A stretch of 64,000 bases of DNA from a virus. The stretch spans positions 1 through 64,000 of the IMG/VR virus record IMGVR_UViG_3300035183_001040; one strand, written 5' to 3'. Shown here piece after piece: positions 38,695-47,493 of the stretch (position 1 is its first letter; every line of letters begins with the position of its first letter). A program made the position numbers and the translations under genes. The notes beneath the pieces were generated by a model. It was not told the DNA's origin. It was given only the letters and a program-made list of their open reading frames with translations, and searched no databases.

Positions 38695-39846
38695 CTACGC
38701 TCCTGCTCCTTGCCCAAGGGGCAGTTTCGGCACGAGCACGACTTGGCCTGGTTCGAGTTCGGCCGAGGTCAGGTTGTTGAACCGAAGAAGCGTTCGCCAT
38801 TCGAGCGGCGTGCCGTAGAAGAGGCGCGAGACGTCGCGCAGGTCGTCGCCCTCCTTCGCCGTGTAGACCGCGAGCAGATTGCTCCCGGCCGCCGAGACTT
38901 GGGCAGCGTAGAAGTCGCGCCTCTCCACGGCCTCGTTGCGGAGAGAGCGGGCTGCACGCTTGAGGTCTGAGATGAACATTTCGGCCTGGCGTTTCTGCCC
39001 CGCGCTCATCTGAGCCGGGGTAGGACGGAAGCGCGTTGCAGCTGCGGTCTGCGCTTCGAGCGCGTCGCGGATGTCGTTCAACGCGCCGACCATCCCTTGC
39101 AACGCTGACCATGCCATGTGGACAGCGCTCAGCGGTGTGAGCACCAAGGACACCGCGTTCGTGATTGCTCCTTGCAGTTTGTCGAAGCTGTCGGAGAACT
39201 TCTGGGAAAGTTGAAGGAGTTTGCCGAGTAGGTCGGTGTTCAGGCCGAACGGCGGTTCGCTCAGCAGGTTGTCGAAGTCGTCCTTGAGCCTGCGCATGCG
39301 TGGGAGCGTGCCGGCGAGGGAGTTTTCGACCGTGAACACCCCCGGTGCCGTGCGCTCGCCCTGGCTTGTCCACGCGAACTTGATGCTGTACTCGAGGTCG
39401 TGCGTGTTGTGCCACCTCTGCTCGAACTCCACGAGGTGGCCGTGCCTTGTCACCTCGTCCCAGGTCACTTCCAGGAGTTGGCCTCTGCGCCGGATAGCAT
39501 CGATGGTTTTCGCCGCCTCGCGCGCGGTGCGAATGGGGCGACCGTTGAGCGTGAAGGAGAACACCGGGTCAGCGCCGCTCAAACCCCCTGCGGTATCGGC
39601 AGAGGTGTCGAGGTACTTGTTCTTCCACCACCCCGTGATTTCCGTTGGCTCTTCGCTCGGCCCGAGCACGGTTGCCGTCGCCTCCGCGTACCCCGGAAGC
39701 CATGTGAATTCGACTCGTTGGGTCCCGCGCAGGTGAAAAGGACGGTAGGGAAGAGCGCGACCGCGAAGTTGCACGGTGGATGGGTTGGGGCCAGTCAACT
39801 CCAGTATCTGAAAGGCTGAGACCGTGTTGACTACCGCCGCAGCCAT
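38695..39846 (-). CDS. LysM-containing baseplate/tail protein
   Basis: 383 aa. The last 55 residues form a LysM domain (VYTAKEGDDLRDVSRLFYGT, LLRFNNLTSAELEPGQVVL). LysM at the C-terminus of a tail protein between tape measure and hub is typical of gp53- or DNA-circulation-N-like baseplate proteins in myoviruses. The N-terminal 100 residues are beta-rich (VEFTWLPGYAEATATVLG) and the middle is helical. Confidence 0.75.
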   Translation of the reverse strand: MAAAVVNTVSAFQILELTGPNPSTVQLRGRALPYRPFHLRGTQRVEFTWLPGYAEATATVLGPSEEPTEITGWWKNKYLDTSADTAGGLSGADPVFSFTLNGRPIRTAREAAKTIDAIRRRGQLLEVTWDEVTRHGHLVEFEQRWHNTHDLEYSIKFAWTSQGERTAPGVFTVENSLAGTLPRMRRLKDDFDNLLSEPPFGLNTDLLGKLLQLSQKFSDSFDKLQGAITNAVSLVLTPLSAVHMAWSALQGMVGALNDIRDALEAQTAAATRFRPTPAQMSAGQKRQAEMFISDLKRAARSLRNEAVERRDFYAAQVSAAGSNLLAVYTAKEGDDLRDVSRLFYGTPLEWRTLLRFNNLTSAELEPGQVVLVPKLPLGQGAGA

Positions 39847-39852
39847 CGCGCG

Positions 39853-41757
39853 TTACCTGATGCCCATGATCGGCTCGAAGCCGCTCTGAAGCCGCATCTC
39901 CGCGACGCGTGCAAGGTCGTCGGCGAACGCGATCGCGATGCGGTCCGGGTCGAACCCCTCCGCGAACTTCTGCGTGATGTCGAACTTCGACCCGCGAAAG
40001 TCCATGTACGGCTCGCCTGGGCGGATGTCGGGAGCAGTCGCTCGCGGTAAGCTCTCGACGTCGACCACAAGCGGCTTCTTCTCGAACAGCCCGGCGAGCA
40101 GTTTGTTGAATGCCTCAAACCTCCCAGCTTCACCGACCGTTTTTGGTATCTCGAACTTCGGAGCGCCTGGTATCTGCTTCAAGAGCCAGGCGAGAGTTTT
40201 CATGAACAGAGTTACGATCTGGATGAGCCCTTTGAAAACATCGATCAAGAAACCAAGCACCGGTATGGCAACCGTGCTGACGAAGCTGAAGAACGTTCTA
40301 ACTCCGTCGATGAGCACTGGGAACGCGGCAGAAGCGAGTTCGCCAACTGCCTGTAGCATATCGGCAACGATGGTCCCGAAATCGCTTAAGTAAGGCGCAA
40401 GACTGTCAGCTATGACGCTTATAATCTCGACCACGGCGTTGTACATCTGCGAGAGCCCGGCGACGACTGCCGCGCCGGCCTCGAAGAGCGGCGGCATGAC
40501 GGTGCTCAGAAACACACCGAACGCATCGCCTAGTTTCTGAAGGAGGTTCCAAACTGGGTCGATTGTCGAAAGAACAGATTGAATGGTGGACGACAGGCCT
40601 TCAAGCGACTTGCCGACAGCGTCGGTGTTCTGGAGAAACTTGCCGATGCCGATACCGGCAACGGTCGCGATCGCGCCTCCTAGAGATCCCCGCGCAAGGC
40701 CTGTAAGGCCCAGTTTCAACGGAGACTGCTCCTGCATCTCCATCACCGACCCCAGCGCACCCTCCAATCCACGGAAACCTGTCGTCTTGCTGAGCACCGC
40801 AAGCCATCGCGTGAACCCGTCAACCGCGTTCTCAACCCAGTTGCCGATCGTCTTGAGCACCTCAGCGATGTGCGTACTGAAAATTTTCCCCACCTCGACC
40901 GCGATCGATGCTATCTTCGTGAGATTGCCCTCGCTGTCGAACAGAAGTGCGTTGATGTCTCTGAGCGATGCCTTCATCTGCTCGAAGAGCGGAGACGAGG
41001 CGTAGCGGCCAACCAGGCGCGTGTTGGACTGCAACGCACCGACCTGCGACTCCCACGAATTCGAGGCCTGGTCGAGCATCGGTTGCAGTTTTTCCAGCGT
41101 TTTGACGAGCAGCTCCGCGCGCTGCTGTTCGGTCATCTCGTTGAACGACTGGGCGGTGAGGTTGGCATGCCCTTCGACCTGCTTCATGAACGGAAGCAGG
41201 TTCTGGAACGTGCGCGTCGCCTGCCTAGCCAAACCTGCACCCGGTGCGAGCATGCGCTGCAAGTCACGGCCGATCTGCGACGCCCCGATGCCGAACGTGA
41301 TACCGACGGCGGAAATCTTGTTGGAGAAACTGACGAAGTCTCCAACGTTGCCCTTCAGCGCTCGGCTCACGTACGGGAGCCCCATCTTGAAGACTTCGAT
41401 GTAGTCTTCGGCTTCTCCGGGAAGCGCCGCAGAGTCGTGGATGATCTTGTCCATGACCCTGCTCGCGTCCTTCATCCCCGACTCGATGTCCTTGGACATG
41501 CCAAGGCCGGTCATGAAGCCGGCGACTTGAATTTGCGCCTGCTCGGCCTTCGAACCTATCTCGGCAACGACGCTGCCGATGTCGATGGCATGCCCGATGA
41601 CAGACTTGACCACGCCCCCGATCGCGCCGATCGCAGCCTTGAGTTGCCCGATAACTGCCCCTGCGGCTTCGGCTTGGCGCGCCATCTGGCTGACGGGCTG
41701 GGAGAAGCCTTGCGTATCGGCAATGAAGGTTTCCTTGATGGTGTTGTCGGTAGCCAT
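39853..41757 (-). CDS. Tail tape measure protein
   Basis: 634 aa, located directly after the frameshifted chaperone genes. It is mostly helical, with a coiled N-terminal part and hydrophobic, Gly/Ala-rich segments at about 450-530 (FGVFLSTVMPPLFEAGAAVV, FFSFVSTVAIPVLGFLIDVF). At about 0.15 nm of tail per residue, 634 residues suggests a tail near 95 nm. No peptidase or lysozyme domain is visible in it. Confidence 0.8.
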   Translation of the reverse strand: MATDNTIKETFIADTQGFSQPVSQMARQAEAAGAVIGQLKAAIGAIGGVVKSVIGHAIDIGSVVAEIGSKAEQAQIQVAGFMTGLGMSKDIESGMKDASRVMDKIIHDSAALPGEAEDYIEVFKMGLPYVSRALKGNVGDFVSFSNKISAVGITFGIGASQIGRDLQRMLAPGAGLARQATRTFQNLLPFMKQVEGHANLTAQSFNEMTEQQRAELLVKTLEKLQPMLDQASNSWESQVGALQSNTRLVGRYASSPLFEQMKASLRDINALLFDSEGNLTKIASIAVEVGKIFSTHIAEVLKTIGNWVENAVDGFTRWLAVLSKTTGFRGLEGALGSVMEMQEQSPLKLGLTGLARGSLGGAIATVAGIGIGKFLQNTDAVGKSLEGLSSTIQSVLSTIDPVWNLLQKLGDAFGVFLSTVMPPLFEAGAAVVAGLSQMYNAVVEIISVIADSLAPYLSDFGTIVADMLQAVGELASAAFPVLIDGVRTFFSFVSTVAIPVLGFLIDVFKGLIQIVTLFMKTLAWLLKQIPGAPKFEIPKTVGEAGRFEAFNKLLAGLFEKKPLVVDVESLPRATAPDIRPGEPYMDFRGSKFDITQKFAEGFDPDRIAIAFADDLARVAEMRLQSGFEPIMGIR

Positions 41758-41761
41758 GGTT

Positions 41762-41965
41762 TCAATCCCGCTCGTACCGAGCGCGCATCGCCTCGCCTTC
41801 TTCCCGAATCAACTCTCCGACCTCTGCTGCGAGCGCAACGAGCTCTCGAACAGTCAGCTTGAGCATTTCGGTTGCGCTCTGGTGCCCATAGCGCCCGAGG
41901 AACGCGAGCAGTTTGTAAAGCTGCACTTCGCGCGGCGGCTTCTGCCGACCGAGCGCGCAGGCCAT
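41762..41965 (-). CDS. Tail assembly chaperone, -1 frame extension (gpT-like)
   Basis: An open frame of 67 codons after its first ATG, but the natural product is a fusion. The frame stays open back to the slippery site at 42007-42013, giving SPEPPGAGGLSLAAMACALG before the ATG. The helical content (LLAFLGRYGHQSATEMLKL, RELVALAAEVGELI) fits a gpT-like C-terminal part. The fused protein (41762-42393) would be about 210 aa. Independent initiation at the internal ATG is unlikely because no ribosome site precedes it. Confidence 0.75.
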   Translation of the reverse strand: MACALGRQKPPREVQLYKLLAFLGRYGHQSATEMLKLTVRELVALAAEVGELIREEGEAMRARYERD

Positions 41966-41976
41966 CGCCGCCAGGC

Positions 41977-42393
41977 TCAGCCCGCCCGCACCTGGCGGCT
42001 CTGGAGAAAACCCTCAGCGGCGCCCTCGGGCGGGTTGTGGATCTGCGCGTACGCCTGAAGGACCAAGGAGCGGATTTTTGCAGGCATGCGATTCCACGCC
42101 GCATCCACGCTCCCGTCGGCGAGCGAGACGCGCTTGCCGTCGATTTCGCGCAGCGACTCCTTGACCAGTTCTCCGGCAAGGCGGAACTGGTCGCCTCGCG
42201 CTCGCTTGATCGCCATCTGCTCCTCCTCCGCCGTCAACTCCACCAGCCCCACGGAGGAGATTCCGAGCGAGGCGAGCTCCGAGGGAACGGTGTAGGTGTA
42301 GACGACGCGCTCGCGCCGGATTGCTTGGATGTCGGCCACGGACCGAACATGCTGCGGCGCGGTGCCATCTTGTTGCTGCATGAAAACCTCCAT
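41977..42393 (-). CDS. Tail assembly chaperone, zero-frame product (gpG-like)
   Basis: 138 aa; ATG after GAAGGAGCAACGC. It has a helical middle (SELASLGISSVGLVELTAEE, LVKESLREIDGKRVSL, MPAKIRSLVLQAYAQI) and ends after AEGFLQSRQVRAG. Its size, its place between tube and tape measure, and the GGGTTTT site near its end identify it as the shorter of the two chaperones. It covers the tape measure protein during tail assembly. Confidence 0.8.
   Translation of the reverse strand: MEVFMQQQDGTAPQHVRSVADIQAIRRERVVYTYTVPSELASLGISSVGLVELTAEEEQMAIKRARGDQFRLAGELVKESLREIDGKRVSLADGSVDAAWNRMPAKIRSLVLQAYAQIHNPPEGAAEGFLQSRQVRAG
42007..42013 (-). other. GGGTTTT slippery heptamer for -1 frameshift
   Basis: In the zero frame the minus strand reads GAG GGT TTT CTC, so the heptamer G-GGT-TTT is in the X-XXY-YYZ register. 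A -1 slip gives GGG TTT TCT CCA GAG CCG and continues into the open frame that ends at 41762. It lies 28 bases before the zero-frame stop. Confidence 0.8.
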
Positions 42394-42413
42394 CTGCGTT
42401 GCTCCTTCGTGGG

Positions 42414-42845
42414 TCAGAAGATCACCTGCGCCTCGGACGCCTCGTACTCCAGCGTCACGGTGCCGTAGTCGGAGCGAGAGCCGAAGTTGATCGGCACCTC
42501 ACCAAACTCGACGTTGGGGATGAGCACGCGGGGCCTGTCGCCGTTGGGGAAGTTGAGCGTGGTCTTGATATTGACCTTCGTTCCTGCCTCTCGCCGGCGG
42601 GCCTTGTCGACGAGCGCCTTGATGAGGTCGAAGATGTCCTCGTTTTCGATGTGCAACTCCATCCGCCCGCGGATGCCTCGAAAAATCGAGTCGCGCCTGT
42701 CGGTCGTTTCGCCGAGGTAGCCTTCGCGCAGGATTTCGAGCTGGAAGGCGAACTCGTGGCTGCGGATGTCGGTGATGGTGTCCTGGGGCGTTCCGTTCAG
42801 GACGATGATGGCTTCGGTTTCCTGCCCTTTGATTCTCTGTGACAC
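42414..42845 (-). CDS. Tail tube protein
   Basis: 143 aa. GTG start with GGAGGTCCGAAGCC upstream. Strands (QETEAIIVLNGT, DIRSHEFAFQLEILREGYLG, RGRMELHIENEDIFDLIKA, TLEYEASEAQVIF) are arranged as in contractile tail tube proteins. It follows the sheath gene and precedes the chaperone pair, the standard myovirus order. Confidence 0.8.
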   Translation of the reverse strand: MSQRIKGQETEAIIVLNGTPQDTITDIRSHEFAFQLEILREGYLGETTDRRDSIFRGIRGRMELHIENEDIFDLIKALVDKARRREAGTKVNIKTTLNFPNGDRPRVLIPNVEFGEVPINFGSRSDYGTVTLEYEASEAQVIF

Positions 42846-42893
42846 GGCTTCGGACCTCCTTCGACTGGCTGCTCCTGGCTGGAAAAGGCGAAA

Positions 42894-42930
42894 GGCCCGC
42901 GAAGACCTTTTCGGGGTCTGCTCGCGGGCC
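42894..42930 (-). terminator. Strong hairpin between sheath and tube genes (1)
   Basis: Outer arms GGCCCGCGA / TCGCGGGCC, inner arms AGACC / GGTCT, apical loop TTTTCGG on the plus strand. On the minus strand the sequence before the inner arm is ACC-CCGAAAA-GGT. It may terminate or attenuate transcription between the most abundant tail genes, or stabilise the tube mRNA. There is no long U-run after it, so factor-independent termination would be weak. Confidence 0.5.
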
Positions 42931-42935
42931 CTATC

Positions 42936-42962
42936 TCCCGCGCAGCGGCGAACTGCGCGGGA
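42936..42962 (-). terminator. Strong hairpin between sheath and tube genes (2)
   Basis: Perfect 10-bp arms TCCCGCGCAG / CTGCGCGGGA with a 7-base loop. It is the first hairpin met after the sheath stop, 155 bases downstream. Paired with the hairpin at 42894-42930 it marks a structured 270-base intergenic region. Confidence 0.5.
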
Positions 42963-43116
42963 TGAAGCTCGGCGCCTGGCGCGCTGGTGCGCCCCAAGCT
43001 AACCGCACCGGAAGAAGCCCGAAAGTCGGGGAGGGGATGCCAGGCTCCGGACTCCCCCCGTGCGCGGCTACACGAATGATGCCGCAGACGCCGAAAGCCG
43101 TCAAGCAGGCGCGCGG

Positions 43117-45183
43117 CTACTGCTGCCGGCTGACGTTGAGCACGCCCTCGCCGATCTCCGCCTGCAGCACGATGAAGTCCGCCGTCGCGAGGGTTCGGAC
43201 GCGCACGATGAGCACGAAGATGCCCTTCGCTTCGAGCTCCTTCGTGTTGCCGCTCTTGTCGTCGACCTGGAAGTCAACGATGCGCTGAGCGGGCGGGTTG
43301 TTGGGCGAAAGCAGCTCGTTGAGGAACGCCACCGTTTCGCCCACCATCTGGTCTTTGAGCGCTGCGGTGAGGGGCAGTTTGGAGAACTGCACGAGGCGCT
43401 CGGCAAGACTGTCCTCGATGAAGTCCGCCATGCGCCTGCGGTTGATGTTCTTTTGGCCGGAAATCAGGCTCGTCGTGACGCCGGACTGGAAGATGGGACC
43501 GGCGGTTCGGTCGAACCGGACCGCGACCACGCCCTTGTCTCGAAGCTGGATGTACTCGCCGATGCCGAGGGCGCTCGGAGCAAGGCCGCGCTGCATGCCG
43601 AGCACTGGCGCCATGACTTCCGGCACCGGAGGGCCTGCCTGGCCCGGATTGCGCTCCGGAGGCAAGTTGGACATGACGCTCGCGAGCCAGAAGTCGGTCG
43701 AGTCGTCGAGAATTCCGTCGATCGTGGTGTTGACGTCTGCGGTCTTGAGCCGGAAGTTCACCGCCTCCGGAACGAACATCTTGACGCCCGGCCAAGCGTA
43801 GTCGACGCGCTCGCTTCGGTTCGCGCCTACGCCGGGGTCGGTGTCGCCGAGCACGGTGGTGAGCAAAACGGTGCCGAGGTCGGGCGAGAGCACAGCACTG
43901 CGCCCGATTCCTTGCGACGACGCGGTTTCGACGTGCGACTTGAGCTTGCTACGAATCACCGCGCTCTTGCGCGCCGCGACGAGGATGTTGACGGAACGCG
44001 CCGGGTCTGCGTCGGCGAGGAGGGCGTCGATGGCGGTGGCGTAGAGCGCGTCGATGCCTGCTGACGCCGGAGCGTTGATGCCTTGCACGGCGGCGGTGAA
44101 CTGGATGCCGCCACCTCCACCCGGCATGAGCCTGCCACCGAGCCCGCTCAGCACGTCCCAGGATGAGCCTGTTGTTGCGGGCGGGACCTCGCGCGGAGTG
44201 AGTTGCGTGCCTGCGGCCCAGGCTCCGCTGGTGTTTCCGCCGGTTGCGTTGGTGAGAGGACGAGAGGGAATCGTGTAGCCACCCACGTCCGCCGCGCCGT
44301 AGCCGCCGGGGGTCGAAGCGCCCGGGACGAGCACGGGAGCGCTGTCGGCGTCGCTCGCGAAGTGTAGGCGCCAGGGAACGTTGGCCGCGCCGGCGAAGGG
44401 AAAGTTTGCGCCGTTGAGCGCCTCGACCGTGATCGACGCGCCCGGAGCCGGGTCGGAAGCGACGCGGTAGGTGCCGGCGTCCGTGGACTTGGCGCCGGCG
44501 TTGTTGAAGCCGAGCACGAGGATGTCACCCTTGTGCGCGCCGAGGGTACCGTCAGGGCGTACGATGGTGGTCCAGTCGAAGCCGCCCGCTGCGTTGAACG
44601 TCTGCGTCGCTGCAGGAGCGCCCGCAACCGTCGCGCCGCCTGTCCCCGTGGCGATCGGCGAAAGCGCCGTGAAGACGACTCGCTTTGCCACGCGCAGTCG
44701 CGCAGGGCCGGAAAGAAACTCTCGGCCTGCCGCAATCGTGCCAGACTGGACAGGCACGACAGGCAAGGTGTTGGTCTGCGAAAGGCAGAGGGGGAGGTCG
44801 CGGAAGTACCGCACGCCCTTTGCGCTCGCGAGGTTGACGGGAACGCAGACGAGACGCGAAAAGCGCTTGTTTCGCAAGGCGACGAAGCCGTTGCCAAGAC
44901 TGCCGCCGAACTCGCCAATCGTCTCGTCGAAGCCGCCGAGCTTCTGAATGAGGTCGGCCCCTGAGAAGATTTCGACCGACTGAGGGTTGGTTGTGACATT
45001 GCCCGAGTCGTCGACAGAGGTCGCAAACGACATGTCCGCGAACTCTCCGACTACGCCCACGGTCCCGACCGATACCCCACGAACCGCGCCCGGGGGCGGC
45101 AGGTCGACGATGACCACGCCTTCGATTTGCGTGATCTGCTCGGTGCCTGGGAAGTACCCGAACCTGCGAATGAAGCCTGCCAC
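43117..45183 (-). CDS. Tail sheath protein
   Basis: 688 aa; GTG start after GGAGGCAGAAAC. The N-terminal GVSVGTVGVVGEFADMSFA and SVEIFSGADLIQKLGG segments and the C-terminal FLNELLSPNNPPAQRIVDFQ, ELEAKGIFVLIVRVRTLATA are typical of contractile tail sheath proteins. The middle has an insertion of beta-rich, variable domains (about 150-400), making it longer than the minimal sheath. It contracts around the tube to drive injection. Confidence 0.9.
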   Translation of the reverse strand: MAGFIRRFGYFPGTEQITQIEGVVIVDLPPPGAVRGVSVGTVGVVGEFADMSFATSVDDSGNVTTNPQSVEIFSGADLIQKLGGFDETIGEFGGSLGNGFVALRNKRFSRLVCVPVNLASAKGVRYFRDLPLCLSQTNTLPVVPVQSGTIAAGREFLSGPARLRVAKRVVFTALSPIATGTGGATVAGAPAATQTFNAAGGFDWTTIVRPDGTLGAHKGDILVLGFNNAGAKSTDAGTYRVASDPAPGASITVEALNGANFPFAGAANVPWRLHFASDADSAPVLVPGASTPGGYGAADVGGYTIPSRPLTNATGGNTSGAWAAGTQLTPREVPPATTGSSWDVLSGLGGRLMPGGGGGIQFTAAVQGINAPASAGIDALYATAIDALLADADPARSVNILVAARKSAVIRSKLKSHVETASSQGIGRSAVLSPDLGTVLLTTVLGDTDPGVGANRSERVDYAWPGVKMFVPEAVNFRLKTADVNTTIDGILDDSTDFWLASVMSNLPPERNPGQAGPPVPEVMAPVLGMQRGLAPSALGIGEYIQLRDKGVVAVRFDRTAGPIFQSGVTTSLISGQKNINRRRMADFIEDSLAERLVQFSKLPLTAALKDQMVGETVAFLNELLSPNNPPAQRIVDFQVDDKSGNTKELEAKGIFVLIVRVRTLATADFIVLQAEIGEGVLNVSRQQ

Positions 45184-45230
45184 GTTTCTGCCTCCGTACT
45201 CTCTTACGTCACCTTACCGCAAATCATCGC

Positions 45231-45938
45231 CTACGTCTTGCTGAACACGCCGCCGACTTCTCCGCCTTCCAGAACGAGGTCAATGCGGGGGCGAGCGTTG
45301 GGAATTGGAGTGCTCAGCCGAACCTGCGCCACCTTACCATTCACCGTGAACCTCGCAACGCGCCAGCGCTGCTTCGCGTTGCTCTCGAAATCCTGGTACG
45401 CCATGTCCTTCTTCTCGTACGTGGCTCGGATGTTGTGGTAGTGCGGCAGTTCGAGCCTGAAGCCGACCATGAAATCGACCGGGTCGAAGGCGTCTTCGCA
45501 CATCGCGACCAAAGCCATGCGCTCCTTCGGGTCCGTGCACCAAATCTCCACGGTGATATCGAGCACGTACTCGGCCACGAACAGCAGGACGCGGTCGGAG
45601 GCGGGGCCTGAGGCGCGCGCCGTGCTGACACGGGCAACGCGCGGCGCCATCACGGTCCAGTCGTAGTCGCCCTCACCCACGGCGTACACGGTTGCGGAAG
45701 GGTACACGGCAGGCTCGACCGGTTCGGCCCAGGTCTCCTTCACCTCGCGAAAGCGCAGCTGACGGCCGCCCGGCATCTCAATCGAGAGTTGTTCGAGGTA
45801 CTCCTTCAGCCCGCGTGTGAGAGCGGTGCGACAGTCGGTCTCGCGGTTGACGGACAGAACCTGCCTGTCGTCGGGGTCGGTAATGAGGCGGGTCGGCCGA
45901 GCGGGGGGCAGGGGCGCGACAGCGGATTGCATCGTCAT
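45231..45938 (-). CDS. Tail terminator/completion-like protein
   Basis: 235 aa; the ATG overlaps the neighbouring stop (ATGA). Central strands (DRVLLFVAEYVLDITVEIWC, VGFRLELPHYHNIRATYEKK, RVARFTVNGKVAQVRL) resemble phage tail-terminator folds. The position next to the sheath gene, on the connector side, fits a tail terminator. No strict family match is claimed. Confidence 0.55.
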   Translation of the reverse strand: MTMQSAVAPLPPARPTRLITDPDDRQVLSVNRETDCRTALTRGLKEYLEQLSIEMPGGRQLRFREVKETWAEPVEPAVYPSATVYAVGEGDYDWTVMAPRVARVSTARASGPASDRVLLFVAEYVLDITVEIWCTDPKERMALVAMCEDAFDPVDFMVGFRLELPHYHNIRATYEKKDMAYQDFESNAKQRWRVARFTVNGKVAQVRLSTPIPNARPRIDLVLEGGEVGGVFSKT

Positions 45939-46459
45939 GGGCGCTCCAGAGCCTCGTCCAGTTCCTCCGCAACCCTGTCAAGGAAGATCGGCACAAGGAC
46001 GTCCTGCACGAAGTCCTGGTCGGTGAGCACGGGGCGAGGCGCAATCCCTCTGCGCCCGATGGCACGTGCGATCAAGAACGCCACAGCCCTGTACGGGTCA
46101 GAGCCGCGTCTGCTGCGCGTTTGCCCGTCGAGCTGAATGTGACGGCGGACCCAAGGCAAAATCGCATCGACCGGAGGCGGGCGCGCGCCGGGGCGACGGC
46201 CACGTTCGACAAAGACCGTATGCCGAGCCCTGTTGTAGACCAGTACGGTGTTCCAGTTTTTCTGCTGCGCCTTCCATCCTGCGTGCATGCGGCCGAGGTC
46301 CCAGATGGGAATCTCCGCTGTTCGACGCTGCAGTTCCCTCACCGCCTCCTTGCCAGCTCGCGCCATGCCTTTGCGCACGGCGGCGCGCATCTTCGCGCCG
46401 CCTAGGCGACGGTGGTACTCGACCCAATCGCGAACCTGCATGTGGACGGGCATGGGCAC
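45935..46459 (-). CDS. HK97 gp10/gpS-like tail completion protein
   Basis: 174 aa. GTG or second-codon ATG start. MARAGKEAVRELQRRTAEIP, TVFVERGRRPGARPPPVDAI and LPWVRRHI resemble the HK97 gp10-like or gpS virion morphogenesis family: a helix followed by a beta strand and a conserved GRRPG-x-x-PP-x-x-x-I. It joins head and tail. Confidence 0.65.
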   Translation of the reverse strand: MPMPVHMQVRDWVEYHRRLGGAKMRAAVRKGMARAGKEAVRELQRRTAEIPIWDLGRMHAGWKAQQKNWNTVLVYNRARHTVFVERGRRPGARPPPVDAILPWVRRHIQLDGQTRSRRGSDPYRAVAFLIARAIGRRGIAPRPVLTDQDFVQDVLVPIFLDRVAEELDEALERP

Positions 46460-47037
46460 TATCCGTTCGGGTCTCCTGCGCGGGTGCGGTCGTCATGGGC
46501 GCGGCGCAAGTCGATCCACCATTGAAACTGGGTCGGGTTGTAGTTCGGAACGCCCGTCGGAATGAACCTGCGCCGAACGCCGTCCGAGTCCGGGCGCACG
46601 AACTCGATCTCGTAGTAGAACTCCGTATCCGAGCTGACAGGTGTACCGTCGTTGTCTCGGCCGACAAGCTGGTCTTCGGTGTAGCGGGGGCTGATTTCCG
46701 AGATGCGCACCTGCCCGACCTCCTCCATGCCTATGGGGAGAAGCTCCTGGGACAGGTTCGCAAGGTCGCTGACGCGAGGGGTGGGCAGGATGGGCGTTTC
46801 GCACACGACCTCCTCGACGCCGACGCCTCGCATGCCGCCAGTCCAGCGGGTCCTAACCATGCGCACACGGTACGGGCGAGCACCGAGCTGGGTGTAGATG
46901 TCGCGCACGCTGTCTACGGTGTCGGTCAACGACGCGATGAGCGTTTCTCGTATCTGCGCCTGGTCAAGGACGGTGAAGCGCGCCGAGCACCCGCACGCTC
47001 CGCTCACCGCGCCGCAGAAGCTGCACGAGTCGGCCAT
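46459..47037 (-). CDS. Head-tail connector region protein, unknown
   Basis: 192 aa. The N-terminus has Cys-Ser-Phe-Cys-Gly and Cys-Gly-Cys, a possible zinc knuckle (CSFCGAVSGACGC). The C-terminal half is beta-rich (EVGQVRISEISPRYTEDQLV, EFYYEIEFVRPDSDGVRRR). The position between the gp10-like gene and the next connector gene suggests a head-closure protein. No family recognised. Confidence 0.55.
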   Translation of the reverse strand: MADSCSFCGAVSGACGCSARFTVLDQAQIRETLIASLTDTVDSVRDIYTQLGARPYRVRMVRTRWTGGMRGVGVEEVVCETPILPTPRVSDLANLSQELLPIGMEEVGQVRISEISPRYTEDQLVGRDNDGTPVSSDTEFYYEIEFVRPDSDGVRRRFIPTGVPNYNPTQFQWWIDLRRAHDDRTRAGDPNG

Positions 47038-47043
47038 CCTCCG

Positions 47044-47469
47044 CTACCCCGAGGTGACTGGAACGTTGGTTACGCCGAAGCTCGGGCGAAAGCGGGCGCT
47101 GTAGGGGTAGAGCGGGACGCCGAAGATGTCCGCCAAGCGCTTTGCCCATCTCACATACTCGCGTTCGAGAAGGTCCGGGTACGTCTCGCCCTGTTTGGAA
47201 CCACGAAGGGTCAAGTCGCCAAGCTTCTCAGCGGCAAGCTGCGCCGGCGCACGTTTGAGCAAGCACTCGAGGTTGTCGAGATGGTCAAGGATGCTGACGA
47301 CGCGCGCGATTGCGTCCGCGTCGACCAGCAGGTTCATGGCCTGTTCGAGCAGGAAGACGGTCTGCACGGGGCGCGGGATGCCGAACTGCACAGACCCCGC
47401 GAACGAGACTTCCATGTAGCCGGTGTGGTACCGGATTCGTTCCCTGTCCTTGCTCGTGAGGGCTGCCAT
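47044..47469 (-). CDS. Head-tail adaptor-like protein
   Basis: 141 aa. A helical protein (VFLLEQAMNLLVDADAIARV, VSILDHLDNLECLLKRAPAQ) with ADIFGVPLYPYSARF near the end. Several phage adaptor proteins are small and helical and lie between capsid and tail completion genes, as here. The assignment is by position. Confidence 0.55.
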   Translation of the reverse strand: MAALTSKDRERIRYHTGYMEVSFAGSVQFGIPRPVQTVFLLEQAMNLLVDADAIARVVSILDHLDNLECLLKRAPAQLAAEKLGDLTLRGSKQGETYPDLLEREYVRWAKRLADIFGVPLYPYSARFRPSFGVTNVPVTSG

Positions 47470-47493
47470 GAGGGGGCGAAGAGCGGGTCTGCG

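Noticed and set aside
40870-41862. Long antisense frames opposite tape measure, capsid and other late genes
   Set aside because: They mirror the codon periodicity of the real minus-strand genes and give Arg/Ala/Gly-rich products without start signals. Similar shadows occur opposite most genes in the window.
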